Assembly: GCA_902470695.1 (NCBI GenBank)
Contig: CABRHH010000006.1
Span: 53,802 to 117,801 of the forward strand
Reading direction: 5' to 3'
Length of the DNA: 64,000 nt
Origin: an uncultured Collinsella sp.
Lineage (GTDB): Bacteria > Actinomycetota > Coriobacteriia > Coriobacteriales > Coriobacteriaceae
A model generated the notes under the pieces. The model saw only the letters and a program-made list of their open reading frames with translations, was not told the origin of the DNA and did no database searches. Positions 8,870-18,059 of this stretch are shown here, in pieces (the stretch's first letter is position 1; each line of letters begins with the position of its first letter). The position numbers and the translations under genes were made by a program.

Positions 8870-9095
8870 GGGCCGCAACTGTCCAACGGACGGGTGGCAG
8901 AGGCGGCCAGCGCCGCCTATCGACGCGGCGGCAGGCACGCGCGGAGGCGAAGCGCCTGGCAGCCGAGCTCGATGCCCGCACCCGGGAGGCGGCGCGGTCG
9001 TGCTCATGAGTCACGATACGGCGTTCCTGGCTGCATGTACGAGCATCTCCTGGCATGTCGAGAAGGGCCGACTGCGTGTGGACGCGGCGGACTGA
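8870..9095 (+). pseudogene. Decayed remnant of an ABC-F-type ATPase gene
   Basis: Three overlapping frames each carry a recognisable piece. The first is LSNGRVAEAASAAYRR, the second a coiled-coil-like RRQARAEAKRLAAELDART, and the third ends AVVLMSHDTAFLAACTSISW..VEKGRLRVD before TGA at 9093-9095. The last piece matches the H-loop (SHD) and following strand of ABC ATPases, and the coiled coil fits the ABC-F linker. Walker A, signature and Walker B are absent, so only frameshifted debris remains. The reading is by eye and moderate. Confidence 0.45.
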
Positions 9096-9120
9096 CCGGT
9101 CCCGACGGGTCGGCCCGCGC

Positions 9121-9160
9121 AAAAACGGGCGGCGCCGCGAACCTTCCGCGACGCCGCCCC
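9121..9160 (-). terminator. Rho-independent terminator of tex
   Basis: On the minus strand GGGGCGGCGTCGCG (9160-9147) pairs imperfectly with CGCGGCGCCGCCCG (9139-9126), followed by UUUUU. It starts about five bases beyond the tex stop codon. Confidence 0.8.
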
Positions 9161-9164
9161 AACG

Positions 9165-11711
9165 TTACGGCACCATGGTGAGCGAGATCTTCTGGCGCGC
9201 CTTGTCGACGCCGGCGACCCATACGGTCACGGTGTCGCCCACGGCCACTACCTCGCTGGGATGCTTCACATAGCGCTTCGCCAGCTTGGAGATGTGCACC
9301 AGGCCGTCCTGATGCACGCCGATGTCCACGAACGCGCCGAAATCGACCACGTTGCGCACCGTCCCGGTGAGCTCCATGCCCACCTCGAGGTCCTCCAAGC
9401 TGCGGGCCGCCTGGGAGAACACCACCTCGGGCGCGTCGTCGCGCGGGTCGCGGCCGGGCTTCTCCAGCTCCGCCACGATGTCGCGCAGCGTGGGCACGCC
9501 GCAGCCCAGCTCGGCGGCAACCTCGCCCAGCTGCCCAATCCGGGCCCCGATGCCCGGGATGCCGCCCACCGCCAGCGCCGCGGGCTCCACACCCGCGCGC
9601 CGCAGCAGCTCGGAAGCGATCTGATAGCTCTCCGGATGCACGCTCGTGGCGTCGAGCGGGTTGGCGCCGCCGGTGACGCGCAGAAAGCCCGCGCAGTTGA
9701 GGTAGGCCACCGGACCGAGCTTGGGCACCTGCTTGAGCTGCGCGCGGTCGGTGAACGCGCCATGGGCCTCACGGAAGGCCACGATGTTTTTCGCCACGGT
9801 GGGCGTGATGCCGCTCACATACCCCAGCAGGCTCGCGCTCGCGGTGTTCGCGTCCACGCCCACGCGGTTCACCACGTCCTCCACCACGTGCCCCAAGGCG
9901 CGGCCCAGCTCGGCCTGGTCCAGGTCGTGCTGGTACTGCCCCACGCCGATGGACTGCGGCGGGATCTTCACCAGCTCGGCCAGCGGGTCCTGTAGGCGGC
10001 GGCCCAGGCTCATCGCGCCGCGCGTGGTGACATCGAGCTCGGGGTACTCCTCGCTCGCCAGCTTGGAAGCCGAATACACCGAGGCGCCCGCCTCGTTCAC
10101 GATCGTATAGCGCAGATCCGGCGCCGACTCGGCGATGAACTGGGAGACGACCTCTTCCGTCTCGCGGCTCGCCGTGCCATTGCCCACCACGATGGTGTTG
10201 ATGCGGTGCTTGCGCGTGAGGCGCGCGAGCTCGCGCTTGGTGCCGGCGACGTCGCGGCGGGGCGGCGTGGGATACAAGATCGTGTGGTCAAGCAGCTTGC
10301 CGTACTCGTCGAGCACCGCCACCTTGCAGCCGGCGCGGAACCCCGGGTCGAGCGCGATGATGCGCGCGCCGCGCACCGGGCGCTGTTGCAGCAGGCTCTC
10401 GGTGTTTTTCGCGAACACCTTGATGGCGTCGGCTTGCGCGCGCATGGTGAGGTCCACGCGCAGCTCGCGCTCGAGCGAGGGGGCCATGAGGCGCCGGTAG
10501 CCGTCGGCGATGGCCTCGGCGAGCACGGGCGCGAACGGCCCGCGGCGCCGGGGGTAGCGCGCCAGCAGGCGCTCGGCGGCCGCCTCGGCATCCACCTGCA
10601 CGCGCACGCGGAGCTTGCCCTCGCGCTCGCCGCGGTCGATGGCCAGGATGCGGTGGTTGGGGATGGAGCGCGCCGCCTCGGAGAACTCGTAGTAGGCCTC
10701 GTACGGCGTTTTCTCCTGAGCGTCGACCGCCTCGGTTTGGATCGCACCGCTGCGCTGGGTGAAGGCGCGCAGGTCGGCCGTGTTCTCGGCATCCTCGGCC
10801 ACCACCTCCGCCACGATGTCGCGCGCACCGCCCAAGGCACGCGCCGGCGTGTCGAAGCCCGCCTCGGGGTTGAGGTAGCCCTGCGCCACCGCGAGCGGAT
10901 CGTCGCTGCGGGGCGGCTGCATGAGGATGATGTTCGCCAGGGGCTCCAGGCCGGCGTCGCGCGCCTTCGAGGCCCGCGTGGCGCGCTTCTTGCGGAAGGG
11001 CTTGTAGAGGTCCTCCACGCGCTGCAGCACCGTGGCCGCCTCGATCTCGGCCTGCAGCTCGGGCGTGAGCTTGCCCTGCAGGTCGATGAGGGTGAGCACG
11101 ATGTTCTTGCGCTCCTCGAGGCTGCGCAGGTAGGACAGGCGGTCGTCCAGGGTGCGCAGGGCGACATCGTCCATGCCGCCGGTGGCCTCCTTGCGGTAGC
11201 GGGCGATGAACGGGATCGTGGCGCCCTCCTCGATGAGGGCCACGACCGCCTCCACGCGCGCCGGAGCCAGCGTGAGCTCGGCGGCGAGCGCCGAGACGAT
11301 CCGGGCGCGGACCTCCTCAGCGGCCGGAGCGGTATAGGTGGCGGCGGGGGCGGGCGAGACCGGCTGCTGGGCTGCGGAAGTGGAAGCTGCCGTCGGCTTC
11401 GAAGGGCGCGCCTCAGAGGCTGCCGAAGCTGCGGCGCCAGGCGCGGCGCTCGCGGTGCCCCGCGCTGCGGCGGCAGAGCTCGGCACCTTCGAGGCGGGCG
11501 CTGCCGCGGAGGCGGGCTCGGCGGAAGTGGGAGCCACCGTCGGCAGCGGCGCAGATGCGGGGTGCGCCGCAGCGGGGGCGGTGGCGGGGCGCGCCGGGTG
11601 CCCGGCGTTCTCGGTATCGGATTGCTGCCCCGACGAGGCGGCGGGCGCCAAGCCCAACGCAGCGACCATCGACATGACGGCGGCGGCGTCGACATTGCGG
11701 GTATCGGCCAT
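9165..11711 (-). CDS. tex: Tex-family S1 RNA-binding protein
   Basis: The protein has 848 residues. Residues 1-130 are an Ala/Ser/Pro low-complexity extension not typical of the family. The Tex N-terminal helical region follows (EEGATIPFIARYRKEATGGMDD, VEDLYKPFRKKRATRASKARD). A YqgF/RNase H-like domain covers about 440-580 (ALDPGFRAGCKVAVLDEYG), then helix-hairpin-helix repeats (LLGYVSGITPTVAKNIVAFR). The C-terminal S1 domain is at about 770-845 (LTGTVRNVVDFGAFVDIGVHQDGLVHISKL). Tex proteins associate with transcription and ribosomes. ATG at 11711 has AGGAG eight bases upstream. Monocistronic with its own terminator. Confidence 0.95.
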   Translation of the reverse strand: MADTRNVDAAAVMSMVAALGLAPAASSGQQSDTENAGHPARPATAPAAAHPASAPLPTVAPTSAEPASAAAPASKVPSSAAAARGTASAAPGAAASAASEARPSKPTAASTSAAQQPVSPAPAATYTAPAAEEVRARIVSALAAELTLAPARVEAVVALIEEGATIPFIARYRKEATGGMDDVALRTLDDRLSYLRSLEERKNIVLTLIDLQGKLTPELQAEIEAATVLQRVEDLYKPFRKKRATRASKARDAGLEPLANIILMQPPRSDDPLAVAQGYLNPEAGFDTPARALGGARDIVAEVVAEDAENTADLRAFTQRSGAIQTEAVDAQEKTPYEAYYEFSEAARSIPNHRILAIDRGEREGKLRVRVQVDAEAAAERLLARYPRRRGPFAPVLAEAIADGYRRLMAPSLERELRVDLTMRAQADAIKVFAKNTESLLQQRPVRGARIIALDPGFRAGCKVAVLDEYGKLLDHTILYPTPPRRDVAGTKRELARLTRKHRINTIVVGNGTASRETEEVVSQFIAESAPDLRYTIVNEAGASVYSASKLASEEYPELDVTTRGAMSLGRRLQDPLAELVKIPPQSIGVGQYQHDLDQAELGRALGHVVEDVVNRVGVDANTASASLLGYVSGITPTVAKNIVAFREAHGAFTDRAQLKQVPKLGPVAYLNCAGFLRVTGGANPLDATSVHPESYQIASELLRRAGVEPAALAVGGIPGIGARIGQLGEVAAELGCGVPTLRDIVAELEKPGRDPRDDAPEVVFSQAARSLEDLEVGMELTGTVRNVVDFGAFVDIGVHQDGLVHISKLAKRYVKHPSEVVAVGDTVTVWVAGVDKARQKISLTMVP

Positions 11712-11756
11712 GATCGGTTCTCCTATCGGCGACTCGGCGACCAGAAGTATCCCATC

Positions 11757-12740
11757 CTACCCCTCATGGACGTCGCGCGCATCTGCACGGCTCGCGCTGC
11801 CATCAAACTCCTCACGTGCCAGGTCGATGAACACCTGCATGTGCGGGGCGATCCACTTGTTCCGATGGCGGAGCAGCTGCAGCTCCATCTCTACAGGCGG
11901 CAAGCCCACGGCGAGCTCGCGCAGCGTGCCGGTCGCCAACGGGGCCGCCGCCGCAAAACGGGGCACGAACGCCACGCCCACACCGAGCTCGGCCATATGC
12001 ACGAGCGTCTCGGTGTTGCCCGCCTCCACCACCGGGTCGAGACGCAGGCCCGCCGCTGCCAGCGTCCGGTCGAGCTCCAGCCGATAGCTCTCCCCGCGCT
12101 CGGTGAGCACAAACGGCAGGCGGACGAGCACCGCGGGGTCGAGCGGACCTGCGGGCACGCTACCGGCATCGGCCGGGAGCGCCGCTGCACGCGCGCCGCA
12201 GCGTTCAAGCAGCGCCGGCGCAGCCACGAAGCACACCGCCTCGCGGCGCAACCCCTGCGTCACCAAACCTGACAGGCACAGGCGGTGCTCGAAGGTGAGC
12301 AGCATGTCGAGCGCGTTGCCGCGCAGCCCATCCACCATCCGCTCGCGGCGCTCGGTTGCCACCACCACCTGCACGCCGGGACAGCGCGCGCCGAACCGCG
12401 CCAGCAGCCCCGGCAGCAGCGCTGTCGACACCGACTCCACCGCACCCAGCCGCAAGGTCCCCGTGAGCTCGCGCGCGCCTCCCGGACGCGCGCTCACCGA
12501 GGCCCGCGCCGCAGCGGCCGCCCCCAGCAGCTCGCGCGCATGGAACACGAAGGCGCGCCCCTGCTCGGTGAGTGCCACGCCGCGGGGCAGCCGGTCGAAC
12601 AGGCGCACGCCCAGCTCGCGCTCCAGGCGCGCCACCTGCACCGTCACCGCCGACTGCGAGTATCCCAGCCGCTCGGCGGCGCGCGAGAACGTCCCGTGCT
12701 CCACCACCGCCAGAAAGGTCTCGACCGACCGCAGCTCCAT
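11757..12740 (-). CDS. LysR-family regulator, divergent from the decarboxylase gene
   Basis: The protein has 327 residues. The start MELRSVETFLAVVEHGTFS at 12740 follows AGGAG. The HTH is AAERLGYSQSAVTVQVARLERELGVRLFDR, followed by the effector-binding domain. It is transcribed away from the decarboxylase at 13209, the classic layout for a LysR regulator and its target, with a 468-bp region between them. Likely ligand is the decarboxylase substrate or product, which is inference. Confidence 0.9.
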   Translation of the reverse strand: MELRSVETFLAVVEHGTFSRAAERLGYSQSAVTVQVARLERELGVRLFDRLPRGVALTEQGRAFVFHARELLGAAAAARASVSARPGGARELTGTLRLGAVESVSTALLPGLLARFGARCPGVQVVVATERRERMVDGLRGNALDMLLTFEHRLCLSGLVTQGLRREAVCFVAAPALLERCGARAAALPADAGSVPAGPLDPAVLVRLPFVLTERGESYRLELDRTLAAAGLRLDPVVEAGNTETLVHMAELGVGVAFVPRFAAAAPLATGTLRELAVGLPPVEMELQLLRHRNKWIAPHMQVFIDLAREEFDGSASRADARDVHEG

Positions 12741-13208
12741 GATGCCGCTCCTCTCTCTTCGCATCGGCGGGCGACCCGGCCGCCTATGGTGACCCGCCCG
12801 CTGGGTCCTTATCCCGCATGCCGATGACGCCCCGCTTGCCGGGAGCCCCGCTCGCAGATGACGCCGCACCGGGCCCCATCTCGCCTGCCGGACCCCTGCC
12901 CGGCCGATGGTGAGCCGCCTGCCGGGCGCTCCCGCCCCATCCGCCGGACCCGCTCCACCCGCCGCGACAAACGGTCTTCCCTCCACCGGGATTCACCCCT
13001 GCCAAACAGGAGCTATTCCAAAACATAATATCATGTTGCAAGAGATTCATTTCACACATAGCTCTCGCTCTGACACGATGGAGTGCACCCATCAGCCCCA
13101 TACGCCGCGTGCGCCCCGCCGAACGCGCAAGCGGGGCGCACGCGGCCACCCGTCCCCGCCGGCGGCGCCGCGCCGGCACGCCAACGGCATCGAGAAAGGA
13201 ATCCACCC
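12741..13208. promoter_or_regulatory. Divergent promoter region of LysR and decarboxylase genes
   Basis: No gene seen. An AT-rich patch at about 13015-13062 stands out. It holds TTGCAA (13036-13041) as a possible -35 and CATAGC (13057-13062) as a weak -10 for the decarboxylase, with ATAATATCAT just upstream as a candidate LysR contact. The patch ends about 145 bp before the decarboxylase ATG, implying a long leader. Confidence 0.35.
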
Positions 13209-14630
13209 ATGCACACCAACCGAGCAGCCCAGGAGCAAGATGTCGAGCTCGCCGCCATCCGTTTCGTCTGCGATCTGTTCGGGCGCAACCGCCACCTCTC
13301 CGAGGGTCCGGTCATCACACCGATCGACAGCGATGACCTCGCCGCCATCGCACGCGAGGGTATCCCCGCCCGCGGCCGGGCGCTCGACGAGGTGATGCGT
13401 GAGATGCAGGAAACCGTGGTGGGTTGCGGCTCCAACCTCGATCACGCCCGCTTCATGGGCTTCGTCCCCGGGCCCGTCACGGCGCTGTCCTGGCTCGGCG
13501 ACCTCATCGTGTCGGGCTACAACCGCCACGCCGGCGGGTTCGCCAACTACCCCGGCGGCTGCATGGCCGAGCACAGCCTGCTGCGCTGGCTCTGCGACCA
13601 GGCGGGCTTTCCGCCCGAGGCGGGCGGGACCTTCGTCTCGGGCGGCTCGATGGCGAACATGACGGCAGCCGTGGCGGCCCGCGACGCCCTGCTCGAGCCC
13701 AGCGGTTGGCACACGGGCGTGGCCTACCTGTCCGACCAGGCGCACAGCTCGGTGGCCAAGGGGCTGCACATCGCCGGCATCGCCCCCAACCGCATCCGCA
13801 TCCTGCCCTGCCGTGATGACTTCACCCTGGACACGCACGCCCTGCGCCGTGCGATCGAGGCCGACCGCGCGGCCGGGCTGCAGCCCTTCTTCGTGGCCGC
13901 CACGGCCGGCACCACCAACACCGGCACCATCGACCCGATCGATAAGGTCGCCGCGGTGGCGCATGAGCACGGACTGTGGCTGCACGTCGACGGCGCCATC
14001 GGTGCGTCGGCGCTGCTCACCTCGAAGCGGCACCTGCTCGCCGGCATCGAGCAGGCCGACTCGCTGAGCTGGGACGCCCACAAATGGCTCTTCCAAACCT
14101 ACTCCTGCGCCATGCTGCTCGTGCGCAACGAGGGCACACTCGCCCGCAGCCTCAGCGTGAACCCGGAATACCTCAAAGACCTGGAAGCCGTGGCGCAGCT
14201 CACGAACCCCTCGAACCTGAGCCCCGAGCTCACCCGCCCGGCGCGCGGCCTCAAGCTGTGGTTCACCCTGCAGACGATGGGCTCCGATGCGCTCGCCGCG
14301 GCGGTGGAGCACGGGTTCGACCTGGCGCGCTGGGCCCAAGACGAACTCGAGCGCAATCCGCAGGTCGAGATCGTCTCACCGGCGCAGCTCGCCATGGTGT
14401 GCTTCCGCTACCGCCCGGACGGCTGCAGCCCCGAGCAGCTCGATGAGCTGAACGCCCGCATCTCGCGCCGCATGCTGGACAGCGGGTACGCCGCCATCTA
14501 CACCACCGAGCTCAAGGGCATGAAGGTGCTGCGCATCTGCGCGATCCACCCCGAAACCCGCGAGGAGGAGATGCGCGAAACGGTGCGGCGCCTGGACGCC
14601 CTGTGCACCGAGGAACTGGCGAAGCTGTAG
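13209..14630 (+). CDS. Group II PLP-dependent amino acid decarboxylase (aromatic amino acid type)
   Basis: The protein has 473 residues, the usual size of AADC/glutamate decarboxylase-like enzymes. Seen are the PLP lysine in SWDAHKWL (Lys292), the cofactor-contacting LHVDGAIGASA, and ATAGTTNTGTIDPI. The N-terminal HARFMGFVPGPVTALSWLGD matches the substrate-side region of aromatic decarboxylases. It is probably cytoplasmic and makes an amine such as tyramine, tryptamine or phenethylamine. The exact substrate cannot be read from motifs. The start at 13209 is preceded by GAAAGGAA. No amino acid/amine antiporter is adjacent, unlike acid-resistance systems. A divergent LysR gene is the likely regulator. 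Confidence 0.88.
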   Translation: MHTNRAAQEQDVELAAIRFVCDLFGRNRHLSEGPVITPIDSDDLAAIAREGIPARGRALDEVMREMQETVVGCGSNLDHARFMGFVPGPVTALSWLGDLIVSGYNRHAGGFANYPGGCMAEHSLLRWLCDQAGFPPEAGGTFVSGGSMANMTAAVAARDALLEPSGWHTGVAYLSDQAHSSVAKGLHIAGIAPNRIRILPCRDDFTLDTHALRRAIEADRAAGLQPFFVAATAGTTNTGTIDPIDKVAAVAHEHGLWLHVDGAIGASALLTSKRHLLAGIEQADSLSWDAHKWLFQTYSCAMLLVRNEGTLARSLSVNPEYLKDLEAVAQLTNPSNLSPELTRPARGLKLWFTLQTMGSDALAAAVEHGFDLARWAQDELERNPQVEIVSPAQLAMVCFRYRPDGCSPEQLDELNARISRRMLDSGYAAIYTTELKGMKVLRICAIHPETREEEMRETVRRLDALCTEELAKL

Positions 14631-14766
14631 GAGAACATCGCATCGGCAAGCGCAGGTGCTGAGGACCCTGCGGCGGGCGCGATGGGCGCGTGCTCGCGAA
14701 ACCGGGCTCGGCCCCGCATCCGCCCTCGCGCTCCCGCGCCGATGCCCGATGCGAGGGCCGAGCCGC

Positions 14767-15789
14767 TCAGCGGTGCGTGGAGGCGCGCCGCAGGATGCGG
14801 CCGGGCACCTCGATGCGCACGGCCTCGACCCGCGCCGCCTCCCCCACCGCCGTCGCCGCGCGGTGACGGCGCAGCTCGAGGCGCTCAAGAACCGCCGCCG
14901 CGATCGCCTCGGTGTCCTGCGCCGCCGTGGTGACGCCGCCGAACAGCACGTGGTTCCAGGGATAATCGTCGAACGTGGCCACGCGCAGTCCCTGCGGCAG
15001 CGCCGGGCCGAACGCCGCCAGGGCCTCGACCAGACGCAGGAACACCAGGCCGTTGGCGGCCACCAACCCCAGCTTGCCGCCAGCCGTGCGCACCATGCAG
15101 CCGTCGAGCTGCGCGGCGCGCTTGGCCTCATCCTCGTCGAGCACCACCGTCTCGCCCGCCACCCGCGCGGCGCGTACGGCCTGCTCGAAGGCGCGCGCAC
15201 GCTCCCGGCGGGGTGAACTCACATCGACGCGCTCCGTGAGCAGCGCCAGATGGGTGCAGCCGGCAGCTGCCAGATCGGCCACCAGACCGCGCATCAGCTC
15301 ACCGTTGTTCGACGTGACCACATCCACCCCGCCGGGCTCCGCCTCGCGATCGAGCAGGACGAGCGGCACCCGGGCGGCCAGGCGGACCAGCGCCTCGTCG
15401 TTACCGCCGCAGGCGTTGACGACCAGCCCGTCTACACCTGCATCGACCAGGCGCTCGATCGCCTCGCTCTCGCGCGCGGCGTCCCCGCCCGAAAACGCCG
15501 TCATGAGCGCGCATCCGGCAGCCGCGGCCTGGGCCGAGAGCTGCTCGAGCATCGCGCTCGAATAGGGGTTCTGCACGTCGGCCATGATCACGCCCAGCAG
15601 GCCCGAGCGCTCGCGGCGCAGGTTGCGCGCGGCGGTGCGGGGCCTGTATCCCGTGCGCTCGATCACCTCGGCGATGCGGGCGCGCGTTTGCTCGGTCATC
15701 TGGCCGGGCGTGTTGTTGAGATAGCGCGAGACGGTGGCGGGGCTCACCCCGGCCTGCTCGGCTATGTCGCGAATGCGCATGCGCGCCAT
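14767..15789 (-). CDS. LacI-family repressor of kdgK-eda
   Basis: The protein has 340 residues. The start MARMRIRDIAEQAGVSPATVS at 15789 follows GAAGGGG. Residues 4-55 hold the LacI HTH and hinge helix (VSRYLNNTPGQMTEQTRARI, then RTAARNLRRERSGLLGVIMAD). The remainder is the two-lobed sugar-binding domain. It is divergent from kdgK, with one palindromic LacI-type operator between them (16091-16110), so it most likely represses kdgK-eda. The inducer is unknown, perhaps 2-keto-3-deoxygluconate or its phosphate. Confidence 0.9.
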   Translation of the reverse strand: MARMRIRDIAEQAGVSPATVSRYLNNTPGQMTEQTRARIAEVIERTGYRPRTAARNLRRERSGLLGVIMADVQNPYSSAMLEQLSAQAAAAGCALMTAFSGGDAARESEAIERLVDAGVDGLVVNACGGNDEALVRLAARVPLVLLDREAEPGGVDVVTSNNGELMRGLVADLAAAGCTHLALLTERVDVSSPRRERARAFEQAVRAARVAGETVVLDEDEAKRAAQLDGCMVRTAGGKLGLVAANGLVFLRLVEALAAFGPALPQGLRVATFDDYPWNHVLFGGVTTAAQDTEAIAAAVLERLELRRHRAATAVGEAARVEAVRIEVPGRILRRASTHR

Positions 15790-16053
15790 CGGCAACCCCT
15801 TCCTTCGCGCTCGCGCGCTCGCCTCCCGCCTGCGGGCCCAGCCAAACGGCAGCAGCCCCGCCAAACGGCAGCGGCGGCGCTGCAACCAGGCTGGCCATCT
15901 TGCGCGCAGCCCCGCCGGACAGCGTGAATCGGATCGCTTGGCCCCGCAAGCCCGCCCGCATCCGATCATATCCGCCGGTCCGGCAACGCCGTCGCACAGC
16001 CCGCCGTCGTGCGGCCCGCGTTCGGCCTCCGCGTGCGATTTTTTGAAAAACGC

Positions 16054-16081
16054 GTGACAAATCCTGTGCAAGCACTATACT
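16054..16081 (+). promoter_or_regulatory. Promoter of kdgK-eda
   Basis: GTGACA (16054-16059) and TATACT (16076-16081) are 16 bases apart. The predicted start of transcription falls inside the downstream operator, as expected for repressor control. Confidence 0.55.
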
Positions 16082-16090
16082 ACAACTCGA

Positions 16091-16110
16091 TTACGAAACC
16101 GATTTCGTAA
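16091..16110. promoter_or_regulatory. LacI-type operator upstream of kdgK
   Basis: TTACGAAACCGATTTCGTAA has perfect 8-bp arms (TTACGAAA / TTTCGTAA) around a central CG, the hallmark of LacI-family sites. It lies just downstream of the -10 box and between the divergent lacI and kdgK. No second copy was noticed in the window. Confidence 0.75.
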
Positions 16111-16149
16111 AGGATACATGCGGTATCGTTAACCAAGGAGGAACGTATC

Positions 16150-17217
16150 GTGAACAGCCAGTCAACCGTTTTGACCTTCGGCGAGATCATGATGAGGCTC
16201 TCGCCCAAAGACCACCTGCGCATCGAGCAGGCGGGCGAATTCGACGTGCGCTACGGCGGCGCGGAGGCCAACGCGGCCCTGTCCGTAGCCTACCAGGGCG
16301 GCAGCGCGGCCTACGTCTCCGTGGTGCCCAGCAACCGTCTCGGCGCGTGCGCGCTGCGCTCGATCGGCGCCTACGGCGTGGACACCTCGCGCGTAGTGCG
16401 CGCCGGCGACCGCCTGGGCAGCTACGTGTTCGAGGTCGGCGCCTCGATGCGCGGCAACGGCTGCGTGTACGACCGCAAGTACTCGGCCATCAACCTGGCC
16501 TCGCATACGGTATTCGACTGGGACCAGATCCTTTCTGGCGTCGAGCTCTTCTACTTCTCCGGCGTCACCCCCGCCATCTCCGAGGAGATGGCTATCGCCT
16601 GCCGCGAGGCGCTCGAGGCCTGCCGCACGCGCGGCATCGTAACCGCCTGCGACGTGAACTACCGCGGCAAGATGTGGAGCCCCGAGGCGTCCCAGCGCTC
16701 CATGCGCGAGCTGCTGCCGCTCGTTGACATCGTGATCGCCAACGACGAGGACGCGCCGGCGGGCCTCGGCGTCACCTGCGTGTCGGGCTCGCTCGAGCAC
16801 GGCATCGAGGAGCGCGAGGACTACGTGGAGATGGCCCGCCAGATCTGCGCCGAGTTCGGCTGCAAGCAGGTGCTGTCGGTCATCCGCAACATAGCGTCGG
16901 TCGAGGAGTCCGACTGGATGGGCATGCTCTACAGCGCCGCGAACGACGATCTGCTCGCTGGCGCCGACGGCCAGGAGCGCCATTGGTTCTCCCCCGTCCA
17001 CCACGTGCACGTGCTTGAGGGCGTGGCCGCCGGCGATGCGTTCTCCGGCGCCTACCTGCACGCGCTCACCTTCGGCTTCGAGGGCCAGCAGGCCATCGAC
17101 TACGCCATCGCCGGCTCGGTGCTGAAACTCACCGTCCGCGGCGACTCCAACCTCGTGACCGCCGACGAAATCGCCGCCATCGCAGCGCACGGCGGCGGCA
17201 CGCGCGTCGCCCGCTAA
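16150..17217 (+). CDS. kdgK: 2-keto-3-deoxygluconate kinase (PfkB family)
   Basis: The protein has 355 residues. GTG start at 16150 with AGGAGG upstream. The N-terminus TFGEIMMRLSP and the GGAEANAALSVAYQG segment are typical of PfkB sugar kinases. The C-terminal PfkB signature VAAGDAFSGAYLHAL contains the catalytic Asp. It phosphorylates KDG to KDPG using ATP in the cytoplasm. The next gene is KDPG aldolase, which supports KDG over fructose or ribose as substrate. Probably co-transcribed with eda and controlled by the operator at 16091. Confidence 0.88.
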   Translation: MNSQSTVLTFGEIMMRLSPKDHLRIEQAGEFDVRYGGAEANAALSVAYQGGSAAYVSVVPSNRLGACALRSIGAYGVDTSRVVRAGDRLGSYVFEVGASMRGNGCVYDRKYSAINLASHTVFDWDQILSGVELFYFSGVTPAISEEMAIACREALEACRTRGIVTACDVNYRGKMWSPEASQRSMRELLPLVDIVIANDEDAPAGLGVTCVSGSLEHGIEEREDYVEMARQICAEFGCKQVLSVIRNIASVEESDWMGMLYSAANDDLLAGADGQERHWFSPVHHVHVLEGVAAGDAFSGAYLHALTFGFEGQQAIDYAIAGSVLKLTVRGDSNLVTADEIAAIAAHGGGTRVAR

Positions 17218-17354
17218 GGCGCGGCGCGACTTTGGCCGCCGTCCTGCGCGTCATGCCACGCAATGCCGCGAGCCTGGGCAAACGCATCTCGCGCCGCGGC
17301 GTCGGCACGCTGCCGGCAGCCGCCCCAATCTTTGCTCCCTCCTTTTTCCTCACG

Positions 17355-17380
17355 GTGCCGGCACCCTGCCGTGCCGGCAC
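17355..17380 (+). other. Two self-complementary GTGCCGGCAC copies between kdgK and eda
   Basis: GTGCCGGCAC at 17355-17364 is repeated at 17371-17380. The copies are palindromic and can pair with each other into a strong hairpin in the 200-bp spacer. There is no U-run after it, so it may stabilise or process the mRNA rather than terminate it. Confidence 0.5.
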
Positions 17381-17417
17381 CATCTCCCTCCCATTCGCGT
17401 CCCGGAAAGGACCTGCC

Positions 17418-18059
17418 ATGTTCGAATCGTTCTACGAGAAGCTCGAATCCCTGCTCATCGTCCCCGTCGTGGTGCTCGACCGCGTTGAAGACGCAGCCCC
17501 GCTCGCCCACGCCCTTATGGCCGCGGGCATGACCTCGGCCGAGGTCACCTTCCGCACGCCGTGCGCAGCGGCGTGCATCCGCGCCATGGCCGCCGCCGAG
17601 CCCGAGATGTGCGTGGGCGCCGGCACGGTGCTCAACCTCGCCCAGCTCGACGAGGCCCAGGCGGCGGGCGCTCAGTTCATCGTGAGCCCGGGTTTCTCCG
17701 CCGAGGTCGTGCGCGCCTGCATCGAGCGCGAGGTCCCCGTCCTGCCCGGCACCGTGACGCCCACCGAGGTCACCGCCGCGCGCGCCCTGGGGCTTGAGGT
17801 TACCAAGTTCTTCCCGGCGGCCCAGTACGGCGGCTTGAACACCATCAAGGCACTTGCCGCTCCGTTCGTGGGGCACCGCTTCATGCCCACCGGCGGCGTG
17901 AGCACCGGTAACGTGGCCGACTACCTGAGCTGCCCCTCCATCATCGCCTGCGGTGGCACCTGGATGGTCAAGCCCGAGCTGTTCGCCGACGGGAGCTTCT
18001 CCCAGGTCCAGAAGGTCGCTGCCGAGGCCATGGATCTCGCCCGCGCCGCCCGCGCGTAG
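17418..18059 (+). CDS. eda: KDPG aldolase
   Basis: The protein has 213 residues, the same length as E. coli Eda. Seen are the substrate motif GAGTVLNLAQ, the Schiff-base Lys130 in EVTKFFPAA, and the phosphate-binding GGV region (MPTGGVSTGN). It splits 2-keto-3-deoxy-6-phosphogluconate into pyruvate and glyceraldehyde 3-phosphate. ATG at 17418 follows AAAGG. It is the last shared step for the uronate locus (GH88-DhuI-KduD) and, by inference, the GntP/dehydratase module at 42136-45714. Confidence 0.93.
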   Translation: MFESFYEKLESLLIVPVVVLDRVEDAAPLAHALMAAGMTSAEVTFRTPCAAACIRAMAAAEPEMCVGAGTVLNLAQLDEAQAAGAQFIVSPGFSAEVVRACIEREVPVLPGTVTPTEVTAARALGLEVTKFFPAAQYGGLNTIKALAAPFVGHRFMPTGGVSTGNVADYLSCPSIIACGGTWMVKPELFADGSFSQVQKVAAEAMDLARAARA

